Shown: positions 21,891-32,600, counted from the stretch's first letter. The stretch: 64,000 nucleotides of DNA from Lepiota brunneoincarnata (GCA_023014365.1 JAEBUN010000026.1:1-64000), one strand, 5' to 3'. Program-made: numbers and translations. Notes: a model not told the origin generated them from the sequence alone.

Positions 21891-22370
21891 ACCCGTACAC
21901 GCCTGCCACATTGGGAATACGTGGACACTCCCCACGTCCAGTGATGCGTGAACACATGTGCTGCACTGGCCTGTGTGTGGCAACGCACGATGAGGGAGAG
22001 TGGTGTTCATCTGAGACTAGCTGGTAGAGGGAGATGAGCGTAGCCACTGCTGGCGGGGGGCCCTTCTAACCCTTCTCCTACTGCAGTTGATGCTGGAATA
22101 TAATGAGGTGATGACACATGGCAATGTTTATTCCGAGAGTAGGCCATACAATCTTGCCCCTAGATTGGGAGTGATCGGGCATGGACCCACAGACCAAAAT
22201 AGGCATAATCTGTGACCGAGCGAGAACGTCAAAGTAAATGGGGGCACTCACCCAGCTAGAGGAAGCAAGGATCATCATCATACACGGGTAGGGAAAGGGA
22301 GAGGATAAAGGGGATGGTGTGCGAGGCATAGAGTGGCCTGTAAACCGTTGAAATGACAATGGCTCCTACG

Positions 22371-22490
22371 GCATGGGGCACTCCGAGATCCTTGATCCGA
22401 GAGTTTGTTCCGGGCTCATCAGGGTTTAGGATCCGCGTCCCAAGCTCTATGAGCGGTGGCATGGGGTGGCCATTGCATGTCCAGCCGTGT
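22371..22490 (-). repeat. Dispersed GGATCAAG repeat, copy 4
   Basis: On the minus strand: GGCTGGACATGCAATGGCC, CCCCATGCCACCGCTC, GAGCTTGGGACGCGGATCC, GATGAGCCCGGAAC and GGATCAAGGATCTCGGAG in family order. It is diverged from copy 2 but has the same order and spacing. Confidence 0.65.
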
Positions 22491-22697
22491 GCCCTATGCA
22501 GGCCATGATACTGTTGCTTGAGGGCGCCCTTCCCCACACCAGCAAATAGTCCCAAGCGGGCAGCTTTGTGCAACTATTTTAGGGGCTTCTTGTGGGGGGT
22601 TCCGTGAAAGCTGGTCGAAACTCGCCTGATTCTTCCTGCCTCAATTCGAGCGAGTCATGGAACTACAAGCCCTTGTGACGCCCGGGTTGGGCTGTGA

Positions 22698-23549
22698 ATG
22701 AATTCCAGCCACAGCGAGCCAAGCGGCCATATTCCCGCCATGATTCGAGAAATTGATCGCTTACCTGCCTCCAACGCCTCTCACCTCTCACCAACGCCTG
22801 ACCGCAACGCCCGGACCACTATGGCTCGCCGCATCGCCAGAAAGCCCATCGTAAACCACCCAAGGCCGTTCAAGGTAAGGATCTGCACGATATACAATCA
22901 TCAGCGCACATTCACGCATCGGTTTCCAGCGCAGGCACCGCGTTTTCGTCCCGAACAATAATCGGTGGCTTAAAGCTACTTTCCAGCGGTACGAGTACCG
23001 GTTTGGGTGGATAGCTGGAGAGGTGAGTGATTCGAGCGTCCGGCGGCTGGCGCAGGCATCTGATCTTCCAAGCAGCGGAAGCAAATCTGCATCGGCGGCA
23101 TGGTGATCACCGACCACGATGGGGAGAGACGGGTGTACGCGTTGGCGAACATCCACAGGGTGTTTGGTAGGCAAGTACAAATTCTTTTCTTCGCTTTGGC
23201 GGTATGATTTATCTGACCTTTTCCGTTGATCCTTTCAGATAGATTTTACTTTATGTGTTGTGAACGTGAAATGCCAAACGGTTCGGGGGGAGGGGAAGAT
23301 TGGAACGGGTGCTGTAAGTTTCCTCCCCCAATGATGCTCGGAGCGAGTGCGCGTGCTGAATATGTTCCTGGACTTAGGGTGCCTGGGCGAATTTGCACTC
23401 GTCAGCCTCTCTGCCTCTGCCTCGGTTGGAAGCTGCTGGGGATCTGCACAAGGTGAGCGCAGCCCAGATTGATTAATCGACCGCTCTCAAGCTTGAAGGA
23501 GGAGCGGCAGACATTTACATGAACGCCGGTGCGTTCATGCTCTTTTAGA
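22698..23549 (+). CDS. Multi-exon orphan gene in the repeat belt
   Basis: I do not recognise the product. Exons inferred from frame and splice signals are 22698-22874 (ending NHPRPFK), 22930-23022 (RRHRVFVPNNNRWLK...WIAGE), 23082-23174 (QICIGGMVITDHDGERR...), 23239-23313 (IDFTLCVVNVKCQT...) and 23378-23452 (GAWANLHSSASLPLP...). All junctions are phase 0 with GTAAGG, GTGAGT, GTACAA and GTAAGT donors, and internal exon lengths are exact multiples of three (93, 93, 75, 75). The gene then ends either by readthrough (stop at 23482-23484) or via a 39-nt intron and a last exon ending MNAGAFMLF at 23549. The segment VFVPNNNRWLKATF to IGGMVITDHDGERR looks like a beta-rich domain of unknown family. Start is the first ATG in the open exon; one at 22740 is equally possible. 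Confidence 0.5.
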
Positions 23550-23627
23550 TTCCGGGTACGTCATTCCTCCAAAGAGGCTGCCGCGACCCTGGCACCGGTA
23601 AGTAAGGTACAAGGGGTAAAACAACAC

Positions 23628-23643
23628 GTTCTCGCACGAGAAC
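23628..23643. repeat. 16-bp palindrome, copy 4
   Basis: GTTCTCGCACGAGAAC: perfect 7-bp arms around CA, matching the consensus throughout. Confidence 0.78.
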
Positions 23644-23772
23644 ACTTTTTGGAGACACAGGGGAGTCGACAGAGGGCACGTAGGCTCCATTGCGCTTACG
23701 CTGTTTCCTGGCGGATGCCCTAAGGCGGTGGAGACACCACCGTCGTTTGCTGCAGAGGTAGGCACATCGCCG

Positions 23773-23864
23773 GACATGCCAGCTCTTGTAGAGCTCGGAA
23801 GATGGACCCTGACGGAACCCCGGAGGATATTATTGTCGGATCAAGGATCTCGGAGCACCATTGG
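23773..23864 (+). repeat. Dispersed GGATCAAG repeat, copy 5
   Basis: GGACATGCCAGCTC, GAGCTCGGAAG, GACGGAACCCCGG and CGGATCAAGGATCTCGGAGC occur in family order. It lies 130 bp after palindrome copy 4. Copy 1 likewise lies just after a palindrome. Confidence 0.6.
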
Positions 23865-24266
23865 TATTGAACGGGACCCTTGTCCCGTTCCGTCAGCGGC
23901 CTCGCATGTTTCGGGGGTATGTAGAAGAACCGATTCATCCTCGATGGTCCCTATGTCTGCAACTTGGCATTCTCTCAAACGATCGAAGGCCTGCGATCAG
24001 CTCGCCATCGTTTGTGTATTTTTTTGACTATTATACCTTAATTACATTCCCTGGTAAATGTGTGTACATATAGGTAGAGTCCCAACCTGTCTGGGACGTG
24101 ATCCTGGGGTTGCTATTCTCGTTAGAAATCCATGCATGGGGGAGGGGGACAACAGGACCGTGTGGATGAGCGTGGGGGGATGAACTTGGTGGGGGTTGGA
24201 TTGGGGGGGGGGGGGGGACAGTGACTGGAACGGAACGGAAGGGGATATCGGTGGAGATGAGCCAAG

Positions 24267-24290
24267 CAGCGTTCTCGAACGAGAACGCTG
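24267..24290. repeat. Extended palindrome (11-bp arms), copy 5, with copy 6 nearby
   Basis: CAGCGTTCTCG and CGAGAACGCTG flank AA, a 24-bp inverted repeat whose core is the 16-bp consensus. A degenerate sixth copy, GCTCCCGAGCGAGAAC, is at 24332-24347, with a CTGCTCGAGAGCA relic between them. Confidence 0.8.
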
Positions 24291-24369
24291 GTGTATCACT
24301 GCAAGCATTCCCTGCTCGAGAGCACTGAAGTGCTCCCGAGCGAGAACAGTTGAAAGATGACAGGAGCGG

Positions 24370-24795
24370 CGACCTCTCCGACCTTGACGCTGGTTGGGCG
24401 CAAGTGACCACTACCCCGTGGGAATGATGGAGGACCTTGGCGCTGGTCGTGGGAACGACCAAGGACCTTGACGCTGGGCGTGGGAACGACCTGCGACCTC
24501 GTGGGAACGACCGATGACCTTGGCGCTGGGCGTGGGAACGACCCGCGACCTCGTGAGAATTTGATGCATCACCTTTGATGCTGGCCGTGGGAATGATGGA
24601 CAACCTTGACGCTGGCCGTGGGAACGACCTGCGACCCCGTGGGAACGATGGACAACCTTGACGCTGGCCGTGGGAATGACCAGCAACCCCGTGGGAATGA
24701 TGGACAACCTTGGCGCTGGTCGTGGGAACGACCAATGACCTTGACGCTGGGCGTGGGAACGACCTGCGACCCCGTGGGAACGACCCCGACGACCC
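24370..24795 (+). repeat. 52-bp minisatellite abutting the retroelement
   Basis: Units of about 52 bp: ACCTTGACGCTGGCCGTGGG, AACGACCTGCGACCCCGTGG and GAACGATGGAC, with alternating length variants. The array decays into a (CCCCGACGA)n run at 24783-24808 that passes without interruption into the reverse transcriptase frame. Confidence 0.85.
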
Positions 24796-24825
24796 CGACG
24801 ACCCCGACGGAACGCGGTCGCGTTC

Positions 24826-26160
24826 CGTCGCGGAATATTATTAGGCGACGTCGTCGCATTCTATCCACACGTGGATGTTCAGAAAGCACACTCCTATGCC
24901 GAAGAATATTACACCCGTTGGTTAGCCGAGTCAGAGCCGGAAGTCGAAGATGCTGACTTCGACGCAACGCATGCAGCAGCTAAAGTACAGCTGTTACGGG
25001 AATGCATGCGGGCAGCGGACGACAACTTACTGGTACAGTTCCAGGGTAAATATTACCGTCAGGCCCGTGGTCTAGCGATGGGTGTGGCTTCGAGCCCCGA
25101 TCTCGCGAACATCTACGGCGTACACTTCGAGGAGGAGTGCGCAGCCCTGCGGTCACCCGACGTGGCGTTCTATGGACGCTACATCGACGATTGTCTCGCT
25201 CTCGTGTATGCGTATCGAGAGGAGGATGCTTTGCGGCTACTCAGAGATAATTTAATGTTCGATAACTGTACCATTACGTGGTCATCTTCGGATCAATACA
25301 TGGTGTTCCTAGACATGATGCTGTTTACGGCAAACGGTCGCCTCCACCATAAGGCGTATAGGAAACCGATGAACCACTTTGAGCGCATTCCTTGGATCAG
25401 CTTTCATCCCCTTTACGTTAAGAAAGGGACGTTTGTATCAGAGCTGTCGAGGCTTGCCGCGCTTTCTTCGCGTTTCGACGATTACGTGAAGGCATGTAGA
25501 GAAGCTTCGGATATCTACATTGCGCGTGGCTACCCTCCATTGTTGATCGCCGCTTGGCTTCGCGATAACTACCGAGCACGTTGGGATGTACGGTTAAGGG
25601 AGTCCGTACCGCCAGCGAATGGCGTGCTTGTGCTAAAAAGCGAATACAACATATCCTGGGACATGTTTAATGCTCACGAACTTGAGGACAGTATGAAGAC
25701 TGGGTGGGCGCAGGCAATGAATGTCTTCGCCCGTGCAGACGTCCGGGGGCGGAATAACGTACCGCTTCCGTACGATCTGACCAAACTAGGTATCCCTAAG
25801 AAGGCGTCCGAGTTGATGCGTCTCTTTACTAAGATCCCGCGTGCTGAAGCCGAGGCTGACTTGGCGGAGTGTGCAAAGGATTGGTGTTTAGACTCGGGTT
25901 GGCAAGGACCTTTCTTACGCCTAGATAGACTCGGTCTCTTTGGTCGCCGTCTGTTGGTTTCGAAGAAAAGAACCCGACAGATAATGGACCTTACGTCAAT
26001 TTGGCGTGCTTCTGTTCTCGCACGGCGCGACCGCCAGGCGTTAATAACCGACTTCTTCACCGAAGCTCGAGCTCCCGTGGCCTCTTCTTCCGCTCCGGCG
26101 GTAGAACACCACCGTGAGAAGACGCCTGATCCGTGGATCGCGATTGCGAACTTCGATTGA
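24826..26160 (+). pseudogene. Penelope-like reverse transcriptase, N-terminally truncated
   Basis: The open frame enters from the repeat at about 24826. No native start exists: the first in-frame candidate is GTG at 24871, but homology-like sequence already begins upstream with LLGDVVAFYPHV, the first catalytic Asp motif of the polymerase. Then come ARGLAMGVASSPDLANIY (QG..MG..SP motif), YGRYIDDCLALVY with the catalytic Asp pair, YMVFLDMMLF, HKAYRKPMNHFERIPW and SFHPLYVKKGTFVSELSRL, the order typical of Penelope-like elements. Motifs RT1-2 and the N-terminal domain are missing. The C-terminal extension of about 200 residues has no GIY-YIG nuclease. The 3' part is intact to the TGA, so truncation, not mutation, silenced it. 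Confidence 0.82.
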
Positions 26161-27131
26161 TATGGCTTACGTGGTATACCATGCCAGCCGTAGTTGTCCG
26201 CACAACCTAGCTGCGGCGACTGGTACCAAGTCGGCGCCCACATGGGGAAATCCCTGGGCATTCGGGTACCGACCTCTGCGGGGTGATTCCCGTATGTCGG
26301 CCGGCCCATGTTTGCTGATCTTGAGTAACCTTCCTGGGACCCCGTTGTTAGAAGACTTCGGGGTTGCACGACCTGCGCCTCGATCGCAGCACGCGAAAAC
26401 AGGTTTTTAAATAGGTGGCCTTTTATCGGTTTGGGTGTGATGGTGCGGCGTAACCCGGAACCACGTCTGGGGGGGCGGTTATGCCCCCTTCCTAAGTCTT
26501 TCGAATAGTAACTTTCGCGTAAACGGTAAACAACGTAAGTTCGACCCCTGATGGCGGTTAACTCGCTTTAAAACGCCGGTTATATGCCGTGCGGAGCGTT
26601 CTTTGCGGTAAGTACTACCTTACCTTCCCGACGAGGGCGGCATACTAATACTATGTTACCCCCTAACCCGAACCCGAACCTAACCGGACCTAACCGGCTC
26701 GGTCGGGCGGGGCGTCCTCTAGCAGACCCGTGGGAAGGATAGCCATCTAAGGTAAGTACACCGCCACCGGTAAATCATGTCGCCGGTGCCGGGTTTCACA
26801 AGTTCTCACGCTTGGACCCCGTGCGAAAGTGCACCTTGTTACGTTGTCACGTGATGGCCCTACCCCGGCCCGGATTGTTCCGTCGTCGGGTAACATAGCC
26901 CGATGGCACGTGACCGGTCGCACGATCACGTGACTTTTCCCAGACGCAAGCGCGCGTCTAAGTCAGCGCGGTAAGTTTTGAAACTCGAAGTTAAGTTTTT
27001 AATCCTATTTTCACCTGTTATTAACGGGGGGATTATAAATACGTTCCGCGGATTTTGATCTATCGATCAAAATCGCAATCGATCGCTATCGGCGACAATC
27101 GATTGGACGGCAGGTATCTGACGGATATCGT

Positions 27132-27196
27132 GCGCCTGATGAGTCTTTATAAGACGAAACGGGTGGGTAGTTGGAAACCCCAACAACCCGTTGCGC
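27132..27196 (+). ncRNA. Type I hammerhead ribozyme, copy D
   Basis: GCGC at 27132-27135, CTGATGA at 27136-27142, stem II GTCTT/AAGAC with a TAT loop, GAAA at 27056+100 (27156-27159), stem III CGGGT/ACCCG, inner GTTGG/CCAAC hairpin, cleavage triplet GTT and GCGC at 27193-27196. Predicted cleavage is between 27192 and 27193. It is nearly identical to copy A. Confidence 0.88.
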
Positions 27197-27230
27197 CCCA
27201 CCGTCGCGACTCGTGTTTTAGTCCCCCCTT

Positions 27231-27250
27231 CCCTAACCCTAACCCTAACC
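27231..27250 (+). repeat. Telomeric repeat (CCCTAA)3 at the inverted-repeat centre
   Basis: CCCTAACCCTAACCCTAACC joins the end of PLE copy D to the broken minus-strand copy at 27251. Read on the minus strand, it is GGTTAGGG repeats starting exactly at the break. Confidence 0.92.
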
Positions 27251-27950
27251 CCTCATCAGGCACACGATATCCGTCAGATACCTGCTGTCCAATCGATTGT
27301 CACCGATAGCGATCGACTGCGATCAGTTACTTACGTAACGCGACCCGCGGAACGTGTACGTAATCCCCCCATCAAATGGGTGAAAATAGATTAAATACTT
27401 ATCGTCGAGTTTCAAAACCGTCGCCGTGCTGACTTTGGCGCGCGCTTATGCCTGAGAAAAGTCACATGATCATGCGACCGGTCATGTGTCATCGGGCTAT
27501 GTTACCCGACGACGGAACAATCCGGGCCGGGGTAGGGCCGTCACGTGACAACGCAACAAGGTGCACTTTTGCACGGGGTCCAAGCGTGGGAGACTTGTGA
27601 AACCCGGCACCGGGGACATGAATACCCGGTGGCGGTGTACTTACCTTAGGTGGCTATCCTTCCCACGGGTCTGCTAGAGTACGCCCTGCCTGACCGGGAC
27701 GGTTAGGTCCAGGTTAGGTCAGGGTTAGGGGTGAGCTTAGTATTAGTAAGCCGCACTCGTTGGGAAGGTAAGGTAGTACTTACCGCAAAGAACGTTCCGC
27801 ACGGCATATAACCGGCGAAAGAGCGAGTTAACCGCCACCAGGGGGAGAACTTGCGTTGTTTACCGCTTGACGCGAGAGCTACTATTCGAGAGACTTAGGA
27901 AGGAGGCATAAACACCCCCCCAGACGTGGTTCCGGGTTATGCCGCACCAG

Positions 27951-29672
27951 TGAACGCGTGGCAGGAACGCTAGCTTGGCAATTGCCGGTTGGCGTCCGGT
28001 TGGCTCGGGTTGGCGTTGAAGATGCAGAAAATAGAAATATATTCATAGGAAATTGTAGCCTCCACAGAAAAATACAATTAAATATGCGTTAGAAAGCGCT
28101 CTTCGAGCGCTTTCTACCTGCATACACCAGCAAGCTGGCATATGAATTTGAACCCAGAGTGGACCTGCGGTCCACTCCGGGTTCTAACTTTGCTAGTGAT
28201 TGAATAACACAGCAGTACGAACATATATCTATATACATCACGCTGTGTGATTTCTCGGAATACGCAATCATGACCTCAGGAGCAAATAATAATTTGTCAA
28301 GCATGATAAATTGTGCTTGATTGCTGAATATATTTGAGTAGACCTGGTATGATAGGTGTGCAGATAGGTGTCGTGGATTTGGTCATATCAATTCTTCGAT
28401 GTTCCTCGATATGGGGAGTTCTAGATTGATGGATTTTTCACGGGGATCATTCCCGATTTCGGGGCAACCCTAAATTTGCAGTGTATTTACTAGTGTTTAG
28501 AACATTGGACTCAGCAGGGGGTTAAAAGCAACAGCATTAGAATTATTATACACTCACCAATTCCCTCGTGCTCTCATATACCGACGCTGCTGCAACCAAT
28601 CACTATGTGCAAATTGTACGCTAAACCACAGACCTCAGTTACCCCATTCTTTGATGTCTTGGTTAGGTACCCAAATTCTACATGCAAAGGTTGCAGACGG
28701 AAATTTGTTTGTCGCATTTTAACTCCTGCCCCGGTTTTATAGCATGTACTGACCTCCACCGCGGGGAAAAGACCTATCAGGTAGGAATACTCTCCAATTT
28801 GGTAATATTAATGCAGGCTGAGATCCCAGACAGGAAGATTGTGGGAAGATAACGTGCGAGGACAGTTCTAGTCATAACCGCTGTCATTTTGGCCAGCCGT
28901 GTGACTGTATGCCGTGAGTGTTGCCTTGTTCTGTACCAGCACACGTTAATAGTTTTCTACACCACCAGCGGGTTACAATGCTTCAGTTAATTTCACTTTC
29001 TGTATGTACTCTCTGCAGTCCGCGAACTCACGCAAACATTTTCCAGAGCGAAAGAGAAATGCATATTGCTCGAACTGTGGAGGCTGAGATGGCCTTGGTT
29101 AGCAGAGCAGAATCATTTACGCACTGGGGCCCAGTCGAATTGCTAGGAACGAAATAGAAACCATGCAGCACCGCACTTCGCGAGGGGTACTTGAGCTTTC
29201 TCTCTCGAGTTGTCCGATCGGTCACTTAACTAATCTAAATCGATAAAGGGGATCAGTGCTCCGGCAATCAGTTTTGATTGTTCTATTGTACATGAGAGAA
29301 TCTAAGCTATCTAGTCCGGTTGTCACCGGACGTATTTAACATCTTAGGATGACATTCCATATATCAACCACAGGCGAGGGTTTAGCATGCATTCGAAGGG
29401 GGTAGGTGCTTGCTGGTGGGTCGGGCACGACTGTCTTGCGGGTGACTGTAGACTCGATAGTACAATATCCCCGGAGAATGTAGAGAGGAACGGAAGAAGG
29501 TTATGATTGGTATGAAAACAAGAACAAGACCGAGGAATAATGAACGGCGACGACGTCCAATCTAATTGACGGCAGTCATTAAGGTGCAAGGTATACGGAG
29601 GTCCGACATGAAGAATTCCACATGAGAAGTTGAATCGTAAAAAAAACATAGAAGCGAAGGCATAAATTATAT
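27951..29672. other. AT-rich spacer with hairpin cluster, no gene seen
   Basis: Base composition drops sharply after the inverted repeat. Within 28090-28320 are four inverted repeats: TAGAAAGCGCTC/GAGCGCTTTCTA (28090-28116, 3-base loop), GAGTGGACC/GGTCCACTC with GAACCC/GGGTTC outer arms (28150-28184), ATCAC/GTGAT (about 28236-28252) and CAAGCA/TGCTTG (28299-28321). No frame gives a convincing protein. This marks the border between subtelomeric and chromosomal DNA. Confidence 0.5.
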
Positions 29673-32600
29673 CTAAGGGCGAGGCAACGAAATCTTACTA
29701 CTTATGGGTAAATGGCGAGGTGCATGGGTATGAGCCTGTCGTTTAACCTGTGCTTCCATCTTCAGCCGTTGCTTGCGCAGGTCATCATCTTTCATCTTGA
29801 CGGAATATGCTAGCGATAGAAAATTTTCCGGGGTTGGAGGGAGGAGAGCGGGCGGGGGGTGGTGGAGATAACCGAGCACTTGTTCTTCAGATGTCGCATC
29901 AAGGAGTTGTCGGCGACAGCAGGTAAGCACAGCGAAACCAACACGAAAGAGGAATGGGATGCCTGACCAGGATATGAGCAAAGGTTATGGAGACTATTGA
30001 AACTCAGCACACCTTCGTAAAGGAACAAATCCCACACACGACTAATGTACTCGGGAGGTAATGTCCTCACAAATAAAGACGAAAGCCTTTAGGTTTGTGT
30101 GAGATGATATGACGGAAGAAGTCTAGAAGGTCAACAAACCAAGGAGCGCAGACAGAGCCAGGGTTGATGCCCATGTCGACAAACAATTTCTTTGCAACTG
30201 CTACATCATTTCCTTCCACGATACGACCGAAAAGTGTGGAGTCGACTTCCATCTGAGCCGTGTTGTTCGAAAAGTAAGGTCGGACGTGTGTATCCATAAC
30301 GGAAACAAAGATCCAGAACGCGTCTTCCTCGGGAGCCAGGAGCAGCAGTTGCCCAGCGATTAATGTGAGTCCTAAGAATCAAAATTCAGATGGGATCGTG
30401 AGCGGTAATTTTTAAGGATATGGGTCAGCGTACCAGTTGCGTATTGAATGTCTGGGACCATCGTCAAGTATGCCTGAAGTAAGGATAATACTGGCCCTCC
30501 CTTGCCCTGCAGGTGCGGCTGATCCTGGAAGCATACCTGCATATCCCCCTCGATAACGTTCGCAGCAGCAATCCGCTCCCTATTCCCAAGCTGTCCATAC
30601 ACACCCGGGACAACTTTGGCCTTTCCATCGGTGAGGTGGGACCACACGAGATACCGCACAGAAGAAGGTACACCTTCATGCAAAAGCTTTTTTACTTTCT
30701 TGCTCTTCCGAAACTGAGAGGGCGACACCGAGCCCATCAATGACATCCACTTGGATTCGCGTTGACGGTGAGCTTCCATATCAGATTCAGTGTCAGGAAC
30801 AGTTCTCATCGATTGTGATGTGTTTGACGGGAGGAGTAATGGAGTCCACGAAACAGAGTTTTCAGCGATGGGTGATTTGGATCCCGATAACGAACCAGCG
30901 GGGCTTGCAGCACGCTGAGCAAAAATCTCCCGCGACGGCACATCAATGCTCGCTTCCCGTCCGATGACATTCGAATCTTGACTAACCCGTGCACCCTGGA
31001 GCTGTAAGTTTGGGCGTACAAGCTCAAAATCGAGGTCCTGCACTTGGACCGTGCTGCCGTCACCCCCGACGCCCTGAGATCCGGACCCGAGGCTCGATGT
31101 TTCATCTTGTCTGCTGCGGTTGCGACGGAGATTCGGAAGTGAAAGCTTCGTGCGAAGGGAGAGCTGCCTACCAAGTGAGGGCAGTGGGGAAGTGAGCTGG
31201 GAGTGGGTATCGCTTTGCATGGAAATGGTGTCGGCCTCAAGGCCTGTTGAGGGCCGGTCTCGTGGTGGAGGTGAAGCAAGTTGGTCGCGTGGTGGAATGG
31301 GGGACTCCCTCGACAAATCTCTAAGAGGGAGGGAGGGAAATGTACCATCGAGAGGGCTAGTGATGGAGAAGGTAGGACGCGATAAGACCGCATCGTTAAG
31401 GGTGGCCCTTGAGGTAACTTGGCGAAGTTGAGGCTGTGAGCGGATGGGAGTATTAGAAGTGGAGACGGTGGGGGATGATGGAACGCTGCCTGGTGCTGAA
31501 ACCGGGTGACTTGGGTTAGATGCATGAGCGAGCGGGCTAGTGGGAGAGCATGGGGCGGCAGCAGTGGTCCCGGGTTTAAGATTGGACGATCCTGCGTTGC
31601 TATTGTGAGGAAGGGATAATGGAGAAGGTCGCAGCGGCGAAGCCTTCAAGCCAGTTTTCGATGTGGGGGCTGTGGTTTGGAGCGATAGCGAGTTGATGCT
31701 GCTCCGTGAGCTAGGCCTGAGGCTCTGTCGAATATCTCCAGGCGTAGGTACCCTGAGTGGCTGAGATCCTTCCTCCCGGCTGACAAAATTACGTTGAGAA
31801 CTAGATATAGAACGTACAAATGATCCTTACCTCAGAGGAAGCGGGACCTCGATTTGTGTTGAATGTGGATTGAATGCCGAAAAGCTCCTACTCCTTGGCC
31901 TCACACCCGGAACCTTGGGGAAGAAATTCGCCCGAGGAATCACGGGTCCTGTCCCGCTACTCCCCTTGGGCTCGGAATCGCCCCCACCTGTGATCTGGTC
32001 ACCTCTCCCTGAGATAGTAGTACGGGATGAGGAGAGAGTCGGTCCTGGAAACATACCGGGTGTAGGCGATACACCCTGGGATGGGGCAGGTTGGCTCGGC
32101 GGTTCGACAGAAAACGTGATTGGTATTGGGCCAGTCGCCGAGCTCAGGTCAGCCTCAGTTTGACCATAGATTGTTGGTCCTCTTGCTATCACCCTCGGGC
32201 GCATTACGGGGGCTGGCGGTGCATTCAGAGCCATGTGTATCACGTCCAACACACTTGGCTTGGGTGGCCTGCTGAGTGAGAGCTGGACGTGTGAAGGATG
32301 TTGTTGGGAGGTAATAAACATCGGCCCAGTGCCCATGGTAGCCGGAGCTTTGGGCGCATTGGGATGAGGGAGGAATAGGGATTGACGCTTACTGGTCCCT
32401 GGAATAAGAACGCCTCCGCCTTTACGCAAGTCAGCGAGTGTGGGATGCACTTGAATGGGTGTTTGTGCTGATAGTGCGGTTAGTTGTGAGGGCTCAGTGG
32501 CGGCAGAAGTCTGTGTTGTGGGAGGGTGAGAGGGAACCATTGGACTAGGTGGATATTCAAGGTCGATCGGCGTCTTTGGTGGCTCTAGCGATGGCGTCGT

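Larger units (their letters stand above)
24796..27250 (+). mobile_element. Endonuclease-less Penelope-like element, copy D (5'-truncated)
   Basis: Composite of a truncated reverse transcriptase ORF (to 26160), a roughly 1.1-kb 3' region, a hammerhead ribozyme (27132-27196) and a terminal (CCCTAA)3. I find no GIY-YIG endonuclease signature after the reverse transcriptase domain. That fits the telomere-attaching PLE group known from basidiomycetes (Coprina). The 5' boundary is the (CCCCGACGA)n run. Copies A-C share its 3' end. Confidence 0.8.
26441..27950. repeat. 1.5-kb inverted repeat around a telomeric tract
   Basis: The left arm 26441-27143 and right arm 27252-27950 are reverse complements at roughly 90 percent identity by eye (for example GGCAGGTATCTGACGGATAT against its complement at 27272-27291). 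The 108-bp spacer contains most of the ribozyme and (CCCTAA)3. The right arm is broken inside the ribozyme core (CTGATGAG) and lacks its own 3' end. Confidence 0.85.

Noticed and set aside
21435..21944. 169-residue plus-strand frame and minus frames of repeated peptides
   Set aside because: Direct consequence of the 60-bp satellite; a 60-bp period keeps any stop-free frame open.
24031..24735. 234-residue minus-strand frame with repeated SFPRGRRSFPRP
   Set aside because: Mostly translation of the 52-bp minisatellite. No start context or domain.
24826..26160. Intact, active retroelement
   Set aside because: The first reverse-transcriptase motifs and any native start are missing, so this copy cannot be autonomous.
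27951..29672. Nuclear insertion of mitochondrial DNA
   Set aside because: AT-rich with hairpins, but no mitochondrial gene, tRNA or rRNA piece could be recognised.
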